Below, piece by piece: positions 33,767 to 44,060 of a DNA stretch of 64,000 nt. The DNA is from Darksidea phi (Eukaryota > Ascomycota > Dothideomycetes > Pleosporales > Lentitheciaceae), in NCBI GenBank assembly GCA_030770425.1, contig JASJFT010000016.1, positions 62,001-126,000 on the forward strand, given 5' to 3'. Position numbers and translations under genes: made by a program. Position 1 is the first letter of the stretch. Every line of letters starts with the position of its first letter. Under the pieces are notes generated by a model. It had not been told where the DNA came from. It saw nothing but the letters and a program-made list of their open reading frames with translations, and made no database searches.

Positions 33767-36496
33767 TCAAGAGTCCGAAGCCATGTATTCGGTTGATGGC
33801 GCTGTTGTTTTTCTACGGTAGGGTCTACGACGTCCAACCGGTTGCACTGCGGAGGCGCATTCGAGCTCTTCCGGGGCGGAGGTAGAATGTGCACCCACGC
33901 TTATCGCCTTGCTCTGCACAAGGAAGGTGTTTCGCAATCCATCCGCTTCCGTGTCCGAGCCTTTTCGCTGCAAGCATCTGCGTATCCTGAAAGGCTGTGT
34001 TACCGCTGCCGCGGCGAGCTCCAGTTCCCCCAATGCCGAAGCGCGTTCTCGTTTTTCCGAATTCAAAGGCCTGTTCATATTCGATACTCCGATGTTTAGT
34101 TTGTCCGGCGAGTCTACGGTAAACTTTCTTCTTCTCTTGCTATCGTCACGTACTCGCGAGGCCGGCACGATCTCACTGAGCCGCAAAAATGACGTTCTAC
34201 CGACCTGCCGCTCAAATCTCGGATGCCACATCAAAGCATGCATATTCGACCTCCCGTACAAGTGCGGTTCGCTAAACAACGGACTGCCCCATATCCTGTT
34301 CACCTCGCGTACGTATTCCGTGTACGGAATAGTGTTGGCAGCATGCATAGCTCTGTTTTCCTTCTTGAAAGACCGTCCTCGGCCGAACAGATTGTGCAGC
34401 ATCATTTGCAACGCTTTGACAACAGTATAACGGTTGACATGTAGACCCATATCTCGGAGTTTGACGAGCATGCGGAGACCGACGTGCCATTCAAGACGAT
34501 TCAAGACGCCGTTCTTGAGAAGTTTGGAACGGTAGTGCATCTTCGCTAGAGTTGGTTGGAGCATCGACTGCTCTAATGAGGCGTTAGGAAGAAGGCCGGC
34601 GCGAAAGCCCCATACGATGAGCCCTTGCTGAAAGGAGTGCGGAAAGAGCTGTCGAACGGGGTGATGGACACTCTGTTGAGAAATACGAGGGCTCAAATTG
34701 AAGTAGGATTTGTCATGGGCTTGTGGATAAGCGGCGCGCAACTTCGCGGTCGCTCCATCCAATAAAGGTGGTTTAGGGAGGGTGTCGAACTTGGTGCCAT
34801 TGCGTGGAGCGTACCAGCACATGAGCCAGAAGATCAGTCGTCGTAGCTCCCGGAAGCGCCCAAGCATGCCGTATCGCCTGATGATCTCTCGCCACATCGT
34901 TGGAGGAACTTGCCCTATCCCGCCTTCTAGAATGCTTATGAACACTCGCACCACAAAGCGCAGGTCGTCGAATTTGCCTCGAGTAGAGTAGCCGGGTTTA
35001 TGCCCACGTTGCCGGCCGCGGAGGCAGGCCTTGACTGCTAGGATAGTTTCAGATGTTACGATAGCATCTTTGTCGCGCATGATCTGTAGTGTCTGAAAAA
35101 TTTGGTGCGGGTTGAAGCGTTTAATATGGGCCTGCAGCAGGACATTCCATGATTCGGTGCTCGAGTCATTGTGAAAGAGGCTGAGGACCGCGAGAGTGCG
35201 GCGAGCCTGGGCCCAGTCCTGTTGCTGTACGTAGTAGAGCAGTAACTCTTTCTGCATCTTCCGATCGTCGTAGACTTCAGGGTGTTGGTCGCTTTCAAGC
35301 ATGCTACGCACTACAAGCCACTGCTTCTCCATGGCAAACTTTTCGAGCGCCAAAGAAAATACGCAGCCTTGCAAGGCGATGCCTACAGTCCTCAGCTCCT
35401 CAAATCGCCGGGGTAGATCAGATATGGGGTCTGTCCGGGCTGCCATCGCGCGCACTGCAAGGGGACCAATCTCGTTCACGCCGACCATAGCGATCCCTTT
35501 GATGACGGCATCCGGCGCAAAAGCCTTGGTGGCAAACATCCTTGCGCAAGTTGCATCGTCGAAGCGGACAGGGGCAATGTCGCGGCCCTGGAGCCGGCGC
35601 AATAGCTGGTCATTCAACTTCGACATCGGACCCTGCATAGTCCCGGCGACTGTAGAAATCACTCCCGCCTCCGCAGCTGAGGGAACTGGCAACTCGGCGG
35701 TGAGTGCCCGGACTAGAGGATGTGTTGCCACCTTGGAAGAAGGCAGATCGCCTCGACGAACGCATAAAATGTGCCATTGCTTGACCATGGTAGTGCTGCC
35801 CCGCGCCAGCAGCGCCGGAATGACCTCGTCGTAGACGTCTCTTTCGTTGCTATCCTGGTATATGTCCATAAAAGCTTCATATGCCTTGGGCGCAAACCGC
35901 TGGCTCCCCAGGCGCGCTAGATGACGAAGCGGCAGCTCCCGGAGCTTCAACCTCGCCAGCATCTGGTGATGAAACTCCAGCGCATCGCCGACACGGCGCT
36001 CTTGCACAAGCCAGTGCCCCATACATAGCTCATAGATGTGTGGATATACGGTGCCAGTTGTGCGATGCAGATATGCGGCGTGACTGATGATTGGGAAGAC
36101 AAGATCAGGGTGTCTGAGGAAGGTGCCCCATAGAAACTCGGCCTCAGGAGTGTCTTCGGTGGGCAAGTGTCGTGTGCGATTGGCGTTCCAAGCATCCCGT
36201 ATGCCATTTAGCCCATGCAACCTCTCTTGTAGCTGGAGTTCCTGTGCCCATTCCGCAATCTCATTTTGCCGCTCCACACCTTCATTCCTACCGCAACGCC
36301 AATCGTAGTCTCTGGAACGGGACGTGTCTTTCCAGCGCGGCCATTTCCCCCGTGTTGCGGACGAGTAGTGGCACCGGGGAGCTCTGCAGCGGGCGCATCT
36401 GGCAGTGTCCAGGTGCCACTCGGGGGCATAGACGAGCGATCGGAGGAGTCTCAACGCAGGCGGGCTGGCGAGAAGCCTATCCAAGGCCGGTGGCAT
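33767..36496 (-). CDS. Mitochondrial PPR-like protein
   Basis: Intronless gene for a 909-residue protein. The N-terminus is Arg/Leu/Ala-rich with few acidic residues (MPPALDRLLASPPALRLLRS), a typical mitochondrial targeting sequence. The body consists of helical-pair segments spaced like pentatricopeptide repeats, for example WNVLLQAHIKRFNPHQIFQT, MWREIIRRYGMLGRFRELRR, and VGLRMLVKLRDMGLHVNRYT. PPR proteins bind organellar RNA and act in mitochondrial RNA processing or translation. The C-terminal 100 residues are basic and of low complexity. The gene is divergent from the Cox7-type subunit with only 210 bp between start codons. The exact RNA target is unknown. Confidence 0.8.
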   Translation of the reverse strand: MPPALDRLLASPPALRLLRSLVYAPEWHLDTARCARCRAPRCHYSSATRGKWPRWKDTSRSRDYDWRCGRNEGVERQNEIAEWAQELQLQERLHGLNGIRDAWNANRTRHLPTEDTPEAEFLWGTFLRHPDLVFPIISHAAYLHRTTGTVYPHIYELCMGHWLVQERRVGDALEFHHQMLARLKLRELPLRHLARLGSQRFAPKAYEAFMDIYQDSNERDVYDEVIPALLARGSTTMVKQWHILCVRRGDLPSSKVATHPLVRALTAELPVPSAAEAGVISTVAGTMQGPMSKLNDQLLRRLQGRDIAPVRFDDATCARMFATKAFAPDAVIKGIAMVGVNEIGPLAVRAMAARTDPISDLPRRFEELRTVGIALQGCVFSLALEKFAMEKQWLVVRSMLESDQHPEVYDDRKMQKELLLYYVQQQDWAQARRTLAVLSLFHNDSSTESWNVLLQAHIKRFNPHQIFQTLQIMRDKDAIVTSETILAVKACLRGRQRGHKPGYSTRGKFDDLRFVVRVFISILEGGIGQVPPTMWREIIRRYGMLGRFRELRRLIFWLMCWYAPRNGTKFDTLPKPPLLDGATAKLRAAYPQAHDKSYFNLSPRISQQSVHHPVRQLFPHSFQQGLIVWGFRAGLLPNASLEQSMLQPTLAKMHYRSKLLKNGVLNRLEWHVGLRMLVKLRDMGLHVNRYTVVKALQMMLHNLFGRGRSFKKENRAMHAANTIPYTEYVREVNRIWGSPLFSEPHLYGRSNMHALMWHPRFERQVGRTSFLRLSEIVPASRVRDDSKRRRKFTVDSPDKLNIGVSNMNRPLNSEKRERASALGELELAAAAVTQPFRIRRCLQRKGSDTEADGLRNTFLVQSKAISVGAHSTSAPEELECASAVQPVGRRRPYRRKTTAPSTEYMASDS

Positions 36497-36706
36497 GAAA
36501 CAATTGTGGAAAAGCGACGGATCAAGCCATTGGCAGCATCAACACGACCGGCACTGCACAAAAGTCGAAGACCAAATGTTGATGACTAAAGCTTTGCCAA
36601 GGACTTCTCGGATCGTTCGATACGCAGCGCTTCACTCCCAACCAACACCATCACCAACCTCCAATTGCCCCCGCAAACCGACCACAACACCTCTCCGCTC
36701 TTCAAA
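36497..36706. promoter_or_regulatory. Bidirectional promoter between PPR-like gene and Cox7-type gene
   Basis: The 210 bp between the two start codons must drive both genes, which both encode predicted mitochondrial proteins. No TATA box is obvious. Confidence 0.5.
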
Positions 36707-37195
36707 ATGGCAGGGTATGTCCACTCTGCAGCTATCTGTGAAGCTGCAAATCCCCCGGCCTCCGCAATGGCTTCGCATCCGCATCCTCGTTCCACTCATA
36801 GCTCGGACTGACGAATGCAGCTGGATCTACCGCGAGAACCGCGTCCCCGATTACCAGAGGAAATTCCAGCAGCATGATGGTATGCGACTGTGGGAGAAGG
36901 TGCGTGCAACCTTGGGCAAGAGCTTGGAAGCGTCGCTGGGACACTCACGGAGACACGGCGGGAATTAACTCTCGCCACGACGGGACACGGATGGAGAAAC
37001 GCATGGCTAATTTGAGATCATGCAGGCCCGCGGCAAGTGGATGATCCCCGCCTACAAGGTCGTCCTCTTCACCAGCTTCGGCTGCAGCATGTACATGATG
37101 GGCCGCCTGGTTCTGGTGCGTCGTATGATGCCCTACCCACAAGTACCAGCACTTACTCGTCGCAGGGGCACAAGACATGGTTTGGCAAGAATTAA
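36707..37195 (+). CDS. COX7: Cytochrome c oxidase subunit VII (COX7A-type)
   Basis: Predicted 68-residue inner-membrane subunit of respiratory complex IV. Four exons: 36707-36714, 36821-36899, 37026-37115 and 37166-37195. The introns are 106, 126 and 50 bp. The first exon is only 8 bases (ATGGCAGG). The protein has the family layout: a matrix-side NRVPDYQRKFQQHDGMRLWEK segment, then one membrane span (VVLFTSFGCSMYMMGRLVLG) and a short HKTWFGKN tail. The fungal/yeast Cox7 and animal COX7A proteins share this plan, and the size fits. The phases of all three joints agree with the protein, which supports the tiny first exon. It is divergent from a mitochondrial PPR-like gene. Confidence 0.82.
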
Positions 37196-37687
37196 ACAGC
37201 CTGTACCGATGGGGCAACGAGCAACCAGAGGCAACCTAGAGGACAATTGATCGACGGCATTGTACAAACAGTTAAACAATCAAGACAGCCTGCATTTTGT
37301 AGCAAGATTCCATTTGTCAGAAGCTTTCTGTATCCATCCAGCCATGATATTGTGATCCCCCTTCCCTTCGTAGTGGTATCCAAGACAGGAACAGAGCTCC
37401 ACTGAGTGAGCTTCGCAGTCTACAGCAGGCATCTATAGTCCAAATTGTCCCTTCTACACAAACCTTAGGCGATCGTCATTATAAAATTCCGTCGCCTGAT
37501 GCGTTAGAGTCAAGTTAGAGCTCTACCCGCTTTCAGAGACGTCCTTTGCTGGTCCAGGGTCCATACACTCTTTCATTTCGCACGTTTCCACACAAGGCTA
37601 GCGCGCCCCAAAAACGTCAGTTGCCCAGCTTCCTCCACGGCACGACTCCGCACAACACCACAACAGCCATTGTGTTGACAAGACGAG
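37196..37687. other. Intergenic region
   Basis: About 490 bp between two rightward genes, holding the 3' end of the Cox7-type gene and the promoter of the CCDC47-type gene. No other gene seen. Confidence 0.5.
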
Positions 37688-39176
37688 ATGGCCGACTTTG
37701 TAAAGGGCCTCTTTGGCGCCCAGAAGCCTGTGCAGCCTGCTTCTGCCGGCGACGACGGTACGTACATGATTTCGCAATCGATCGCACACCTGGATTCGGG
37801 AGTGCAAGCTCAATGTGCAGCTGGAGCATCGCTAAACTTCATCACATAGATTTTGCCGACTATGCGGGCGCGCCAGATCCGACGCCAGCTGTCTCGCCGT
37901 TCTCTACCGCCTCAGCGCCTTTCCCTGGCCCTACCTCCACCGTCGGCCAGGTCGCATACACAAAATGGTACCGCGTGTGGGAGCGCGCGACCATCGACGA
38001 CTTCAAGCTCGAGCTCTACGTGCTTCCTTTCATCCTCGTCATCGTTGCGGTACATATCTGGGGTACGCGCCGAAATCGCGCCAAGGCCATGCACTGGATG
38101 AAATCGCATGCGCCGCTGCTACAGCAGGAGTTCGCTCAGGTCGGATACCTCCGCCCACAAGCTTTGGTGGACGATGTGAGCGCGACGGGACTTACTCAGG
38201 CTTCTGAGAAGGCGAAGAACGAAGCGGCGGATCCTGCCAACATGCTGCGCGAGAAGGCGGCCGATTCGTACGCGACGTATGCCACCGGCCGCCGGAACGT
38301 CGCATTCGTCGACTTCAAGCTGACCCTCGTCAAACGCTACAACCCGCTCATGCTCTTCGGTGAGCAGGTGCTTGCCTTGTTCTTCGAGAGCATGCCAGCC
38401 CCGGTGGAGCGCATGGAAGCTACCTCGTACGCGTTCGACGGTCGCGAGGCCTCCATCGTTCCGGGTTTCGGCCAGGGAGAGTCGAAGAAGGTGCCGAACA
38501 GCAGCTACGATGGTTTTGTCTTTGCTGTTGTCCACAAAGATCTCATGAAGCGCCTGCGCGAGGATCGCTACGACCTTTCCCTGACTGCGAGCAAGGACCA
38601 TGCTAAGCTCCCCATCTGGACTACCGTCATGAGTGAGAGCGCCGAGGTCACCGATACCCTCTTGACGCCAGAGCTCATCAAGGCTATCAAGGATGCTGGA
38701 GACAGTTTCGAGGCATTGGTCGTTACCGACCAGCCCATGGACCAGCCGAAGAAGTCGGTACCTCCAACATCTCTCACCTTACACATACTAACATTCATAG
38801 GCTTGACGACACTGTCCCCCGCAAGCGCATCAACCTCTCGATGAAGCTCAACTCCCCTTCCACACCTTATACCTCCACTCTTCCCCTCTTCCAGTACTTC
38901 CTTCGCCTCCCCGACATCCTTGTCTCCAGCGCGCGCTTCCGTCCCGAAGCACTTCGTCGCATCAAGGCCACGCGCGACGAGCAGATTGCTAAGATCCGTC
39001 GTATCGACGACGAGGAGAAGGCCGAGGAGCGCAAGCTCGCTGGTGATAAGCTGAAGAAGGAGAAGCGCGATGCCATGTTGAGCAGAATGAGTGCGGATGA
39101 GCAAAGGAAGTATCTTGAGAAGGAGAGGGAGAGAGATAGCAAGAAGAGACAGAAAAAGCAAACCGTTAAGGCGTAA
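37688..39176 (+). CDS. CCDC47-type ER membrane protein (DUF1682)
   Basis: Predicted 449-residue protein from exons 37688-37757, 37850-38753 and 38801-39176. The introns are 92 bp and 47 bp; the second uses donor GTCGGT and branch ACTAAC. One transmembrane segment lies at about residues 79-95 (LYVLPFILVIVAVHIW). It is followed by a long cytosolic domain with the family landmarks NVAFVDFKLTLVKRYNPLML, YDGFVFAVVHKDLMKRLRED and a C-terminal half with FRLPDIL-like text (LFQYFLRLPDIL). The C-terminus is a highly charged Lys/Glu/Arg coiled coil. In animals CCDC47 is part of the PAT complex at the translocon, helping insertion of multi-pass membrane proteins, and affects ER calcium. The same ER role is inferred here. 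Confidence 0.85.
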
Positions 39177-41121
39177 TGCGGCCTTGCGCCCCGGTCTACA
39201 TGATTCTTGGGTGTGCGGTTGGATGATGTGTGGATGTTTTGCGATATGCGAGGGTATGAGAACCACTGTTGAGTGCGGACGCAGAACTTGTGAGATATAA
39301 AACGTTGTATATTTGCATAACGGAGCCTGTCATCTACCATATGAGGCCAAATATTAGAATCGTCTACTGCCATTTTACTCTTGTTGTAACTTTTCTACAT
39401 GATGAATGCTCCTTTCTCAGACACTCCCTAGTACTTCCTCCCCATTTTCCGCAGCTCTCCCAGACAAGGCTCTGCTCAACACATCCGTTCTTAGACCAGG
39501 AGGACTGCGTACCATGATGGAATCTACGTCGCCTATTGCATTTCAGACCGCCTGCTAAATTGTGATTTAGCACTCTAGCAGATACCGATGTTTGATCTAA
39601 TCTGCATTCTAGAAGCACACAAGTCTCTATTTCGAGGTATAGGTTTACGAAGTCATTCCGCACCATTTCTAGTATAGAATATGCAAACCATGTTAAAATT
39701 GATAAAGATCTGTACAAGATGGTTACACGGTGTCATTCTCGCTCGCATGTAGAGGGCCCCATTTCGTGTTTCTTGGGCTGGGAAGGGTGGGTAATTGGTT
39801 AGGTTTATCTTCAGGTGCTAGTCTAAAACTGACGGGTCTAGATCAGGAGTTAGGGAATATGGCTATTAGAGGTTGAAAGGCGGAATAGCTTTTATGTAGG
39901 TAAAGGAACGAGTGGTAGAAGGGAAACGGTAAAGGGAATTTCTAAAGGTGTGTGGTTTACTTTGGCGTGTGAGAACCTGTGTGAGAATGGGCTTCAGAGC
40001 CAGAGACGAACAATCGAAGACATGACTAGGCTGTATCTTTCAAATCGACCGGAATCCTAGCTTCTCTAAACTCATACACGTTCTACTTCCCTTCTTCCCT
40101 ATAGGCACCTACCAGCCCCATCCAATAAGTGTAAGTGTATTCCTCTCCCGAACAAATCCATCGTCACTCAGATAACGAAAGCCACAACATCAGCCGTCAA
40201 AGTCGCAATCCCACTCGCGCTCATTAGAGGATGCCTGTCCTATATTGAAAGTAACAAATATGTGATTACAGGTTTAGATACCTATGAAGGTGATATAACA
40301 TGGCCAAGGTCATACAAGCCTACATGCCATGGTGGTGCTACTCACAGTTGCTGGACACAATATAAATTGTACACGACGAGAAATACAAAGTGTACACAAT
40401 AATGGCAGTCATGGGCGAGCAGGTACTTCACAATTGGCCCAACCAATCATAGCGATGGAAAGCCATTTGAAGTTGTAGATGCTGTTGAAACCCGCAGTCA
40501 AAGAACCAAATGAGGCCGATTTTGAGAAGCTGCGGTTCTTCTGCGCGCCAGGACGCTTTGACTGTTGTAGCATGGACTGTGCAAAGGTCGAGCTAGCACA
40601 CGTAAGTCGGAGCGAAGAAGAAAGGTATCCCGATGGATTCCGTGTGTTTAGCACTATGGAAGCAAAAGGAAGAGGCGCCAACGAGCAATGGGTTTGACGG
40701 AGAAGATAAACATGACACCTTAAAGAATTCACGGAGGCACGAGGACAAAGACCTGACGAAGATCAGGCGATAGGAAACTTCGTGTAAGCAAAAGACTCCA
40801 TTATTATCCACAGGTTTGCTTGACGATTCCCATCACCTGAGCATGAAATCCCAGCGCCAGATGCCATGCGAGATGGTATGCCTTGCCTTTAGACGCCGCC
40901 AGCGGGTGAACGCCAACGTTGTCCTCAGGGGGGCGGTTGAGCCTAGCCAGGTGACCAAAGCAAAGAAGAGTTATAGACACAATTTGGAAGTATATGGCCG
41001 ACCGGAAACAAACTCCTTGATGCTTTCGTGACACATGCGGAATGTTTCGACCTATTTCAATTAGCTTGGTGTTATTGTAGATAACAGCGAGAGGAGCTTA
41101 CCGTTGACTAGGAAGAGACAT
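39177..41121. other. Gene-free convergent interval
   Basis: About 1.9 kb between the 3' ends of the CCDC47-type gene and HEX1. Only short ORFs without features were seen; the interval presumably includes both 3' untranslated regions. Confidence 0.5.
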
Positions 41122-43011
41122 CTACATCTTGGATCCGTGGACGACCTTGTAGTCGACAGCCATCTCAAGACCCTCATCGTTGATGACAAGGATGCGGATG
41201 CTACCACGGCCATTGTCGAAGGACTCGGTCAAGCGCTTGAGGAGGTTGCTCTGGTCGAGCACTGGGAGACCCTGCTTGACATCACCAGTCTCGGTCATGG
41301 CAACAACGCGACCATCCTCGCGGATGTCAAGGACACGGTACTGTTTGAAGACAGGGCCGAGCATGTTCTGAACGACGACCGAGGGGGCCGGGTTGGAGAT
41401 GAAGCTGGACTCCTCATGAAGCTGCTTGGTGAACAGGTCAACACCGAGGTAACGGTGTTGGCCAGTCTGAGACGATGTGGTGATGCGGATGACCTGGCAA
41501 GGGCGGCCCTGGAGGATCAGGAGATCGCCAATGCGGATGTGGTGGCAGGGGATGGTGATGGTGTTGGGAGGAGTCATCTTGCGGGATTCGACGACCGTCG
41601 TCTGTTGGAGAGAAGGGCCGGGGGAGGGGCGATAGATAGGGGCCGGAGCGGAGGGGACAGCAGGGGCAGTGGAGTGAGTAGTAGTGGAAGAGCGGTAGAG
41701 AGGAGCGGCTACGGACGGAGCGGGAGTTGAGGCGTACTTCTCCTTAACGATGACCTCTTCGCGACGGTCTTCGTGCTTGGATCCGGCGTGGGAGTGAGCG
41801 TGGGAGTGGTGGTGGCGGTGACCGTGGATGGGGTGAACGATGTGATCGGCGACCTTGTGAGCAGCCTTGGAGATACCGTGACGGAAGGAATGATAATGTC
41901 CGTCTTCGTCGTAATATCCCATATCACGCTTGAACTTCTTGGGTTCGTCAACCGTGGTACGAGTAGTCTCTACTCGAACCTGCTCCCGGGAAGGGTAGCG
42001 GCTGTCGACGGTGTCAACCTGACGACGCTGGGGGTAGGTGTCGTGCTTGGCGGCGTAGGTCTCCTTGCGATAGCTGGAGGCCTGCTCGTTACTGGGGTAG
42101 GTGCTAAGGTTGGAGTGACCCTCGGCAACGTGACCAGCTACAATGGGACGGGTACGTTCGCGGAATTGACGCTCAGAGACGTCAACCTGGGAGGCACCGT
42201 GGTCGGAGGTCGAACCGTGGACGGCGTTGAAGTCCCGGTCGTAGGTGGTAGCCTTGACGTCGATGTGGCTATCGACGAAAGGGCGACGAGGTGGTTGGGG
42301 TGGTTGGAAGCTGTGATGAGGAAGGAGAAGGTCAGCTGGAGCAGGGAAGAGAAAAGTAGGGAAAAGTGGGTCGCGCGTGTCGCTAGGACAACAATCAAAC
42401 AGAAAGGGTTAAGCGAGCTGCAGCCCATGCGCTCAGGGGGTGGATGTGGCTGGGTGGGCTGCCGAGGGCAGAGAAGAGCAAAACAAAGCACTTACTGGTC
42501 TCGGGGGCCGCGCGTGTGGACGTCGACCTCTACGCGTTCGCGACGGGAGTGCTGCTCGGGTTGTCTGTAGCGGTGCTCCTCGTGGATGTGGACTTCCTCG
42601 CGGTGCTGCGGCTGGGGCTGGCGGTAATGCTGAGATGGGGGTTGATGCTGTGATGGAGGTGGAGGACGACGGGTGCGGTCTTCAAATACTCGTACGTCTT
42701 CGGTGTAGGAGGTCTCGCGGCGCTCAGCAGGCTTGACGTTGACGGCGAAGGATTCCTTATGTTCAGAGTGACCTTCCCGCCCTGCCTGTGGTAGCTTTGC
42801 CTCTACGTCTACCTGTGCGCCGTGAGCGCGCGGTTGTTTTGATGCGCCTGCCGCACTCACCTTGACTTTGGTTGATTCTTCTACAGCGTCCTTGCTGACG
42901 TTCCGATAGCTGGACGGGAAGACACTGAACGGGATCGGAACTGCGTCTCGTCAGCGCTGCGCTCTCGCCTGAAGGCGGCGTGTTGCACTCACCTCTGGCG
43001 TCAAAATCCAG
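41122..43011 (-). CDS. hex1: Woronin body major protein HEX1, with upstream in-frame extension
   Basis: HEX1 self-assembles inside peroxisomes into the crystalline core of Woronin bodies, which plug septal pores after wounding. The 266-residue form starts at the ATG at 41922 (MGYYDEDGHYHSFRHG, the classical HEX1 start). It then has a His-rich region and the eIF5A-like core (IPCHHIRIGDLLILQGRPCQ; YLGVDLFTKQLHEESSF). It ends in SKM, a peroxisomal PTS1 variant. The same frame continues upstream without a stop through 42310 and across introns 42495-42311 and 42860-42813 to exon 42940-42861. A 52-bp intron (42992-42941) then leads to a first exon whose frame opens at a CTG at 43011. That would give 534 residues. 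No ATG exists in the spliced leader, so the long form would need non-AUG initiation. The core annotation is secure; the extension is a prediction. Confidence 0.9.
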
Positions 43012-44060
43012 GGTGACGGAGTCGTCGCGTCACTTCTTTATCCAGAAAGGATGAAGAAGCGACTTGGTGCTCCTTGGGGGTACAGGTGTAGAAGGGGGGA
43101 GGCGAGCCTTAAGAAGCCAGCTTGACGCGCGATTCGGTGTGAATACGTGCAATTGGTGTGCAGTAGCGGGGCTGCGGTGAAGGAGGAGAGAGGGCAGGTT
43201 TGGTGGAGGAGGGGAGAGGATAGGTGGCCGTCAGCTGGGAGATCTGGGTGGGCCGTGGACAGCTTCCACGCGCGCCGGGATTGGCCCAACCTCGCGCTTT
43301 TCGGGGCCGTAAACAACGCCTTGCCCGATTGGAACAGCTCCTGCCGCTAGAGCGTCTGAGCTCCCCTTTTTATGCGCCGCCCGCGACACAGCAACACTTT
43401 GCCCACGCCGGCTCGCCCAGCCCGGCACCGAGGCATCTCCTGAAGCTCCAGCGGCCCGCGCTCCCTGCGTTGGCACGGCGATCGCCATGTTCTGACACTG
43501 CAATTGCCAGCAATTGCCAGCAGATGGCGCCCAGGCTCCACCGGCGGCTGGGAAGCTCCCTCGGCCGTCTGCAAGCCTGCGAATCTCACCACAGCCAGTG
43601 CCCGGCCGCTTCACGCGTGGAGCGTTGCCATTGGAGCGTCGCGCCCCTCCTCATGCACACACCGCGATAGTGGGCATCGCTGGCAGAGGCAGAGGCATTT
43701 CTCAGCTGAGGATGCATGCCATGAGCTCCAGCCATCTATTTTTGGCCCCTTCTGATTGGCCGAATTAGAGTTTGGCTTGCCCCGGCCGCCTTTGGCCTAG
43801 CGCGGACCCAGCCGTCCGATCACGTGGACATGCTCTCGTCCCGACATGTGAACTGACACACCGCGTCAATCTGCTTCGACGACGAGCGGCCCACCATGGT
43901 TCGCATCTGCCGCCAACGGCTGCCTGCATCATCACCCCAGAGAGCACCTGCAGCTGCCGGCATGACGAGCATTAGATGTGCGATGGATTTCGCCGCGAGA
44001 TCCGGTGGGATATGCATTCTACTGTGTAGGCGCATTCGACAGACCAACCGAATGGCTCCT
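43012..44060. other. Upstream region of HEX1
   Basis: About 1 kb of GC-rich DNA between HEX1 and the 3' end of the leftward regulator gene. It should hold the HEX1 promoter and 5' untranslated sequence. The many overlapping ORFs have no protein features. Confidence 0.5.

Noticed and set aside
40409..40732. 107-codon leftward ORF near HEX1 3' end
   Set aside because: Starts at GTG, no domain or splice support, short.
41773..42570. 265-codon rightward ORF opposite HEX1
   Set aside because: It is antisense to the HEX1 frame; its Val/Gly-rich content mirrors codon bias of the HEX1 coding strand.
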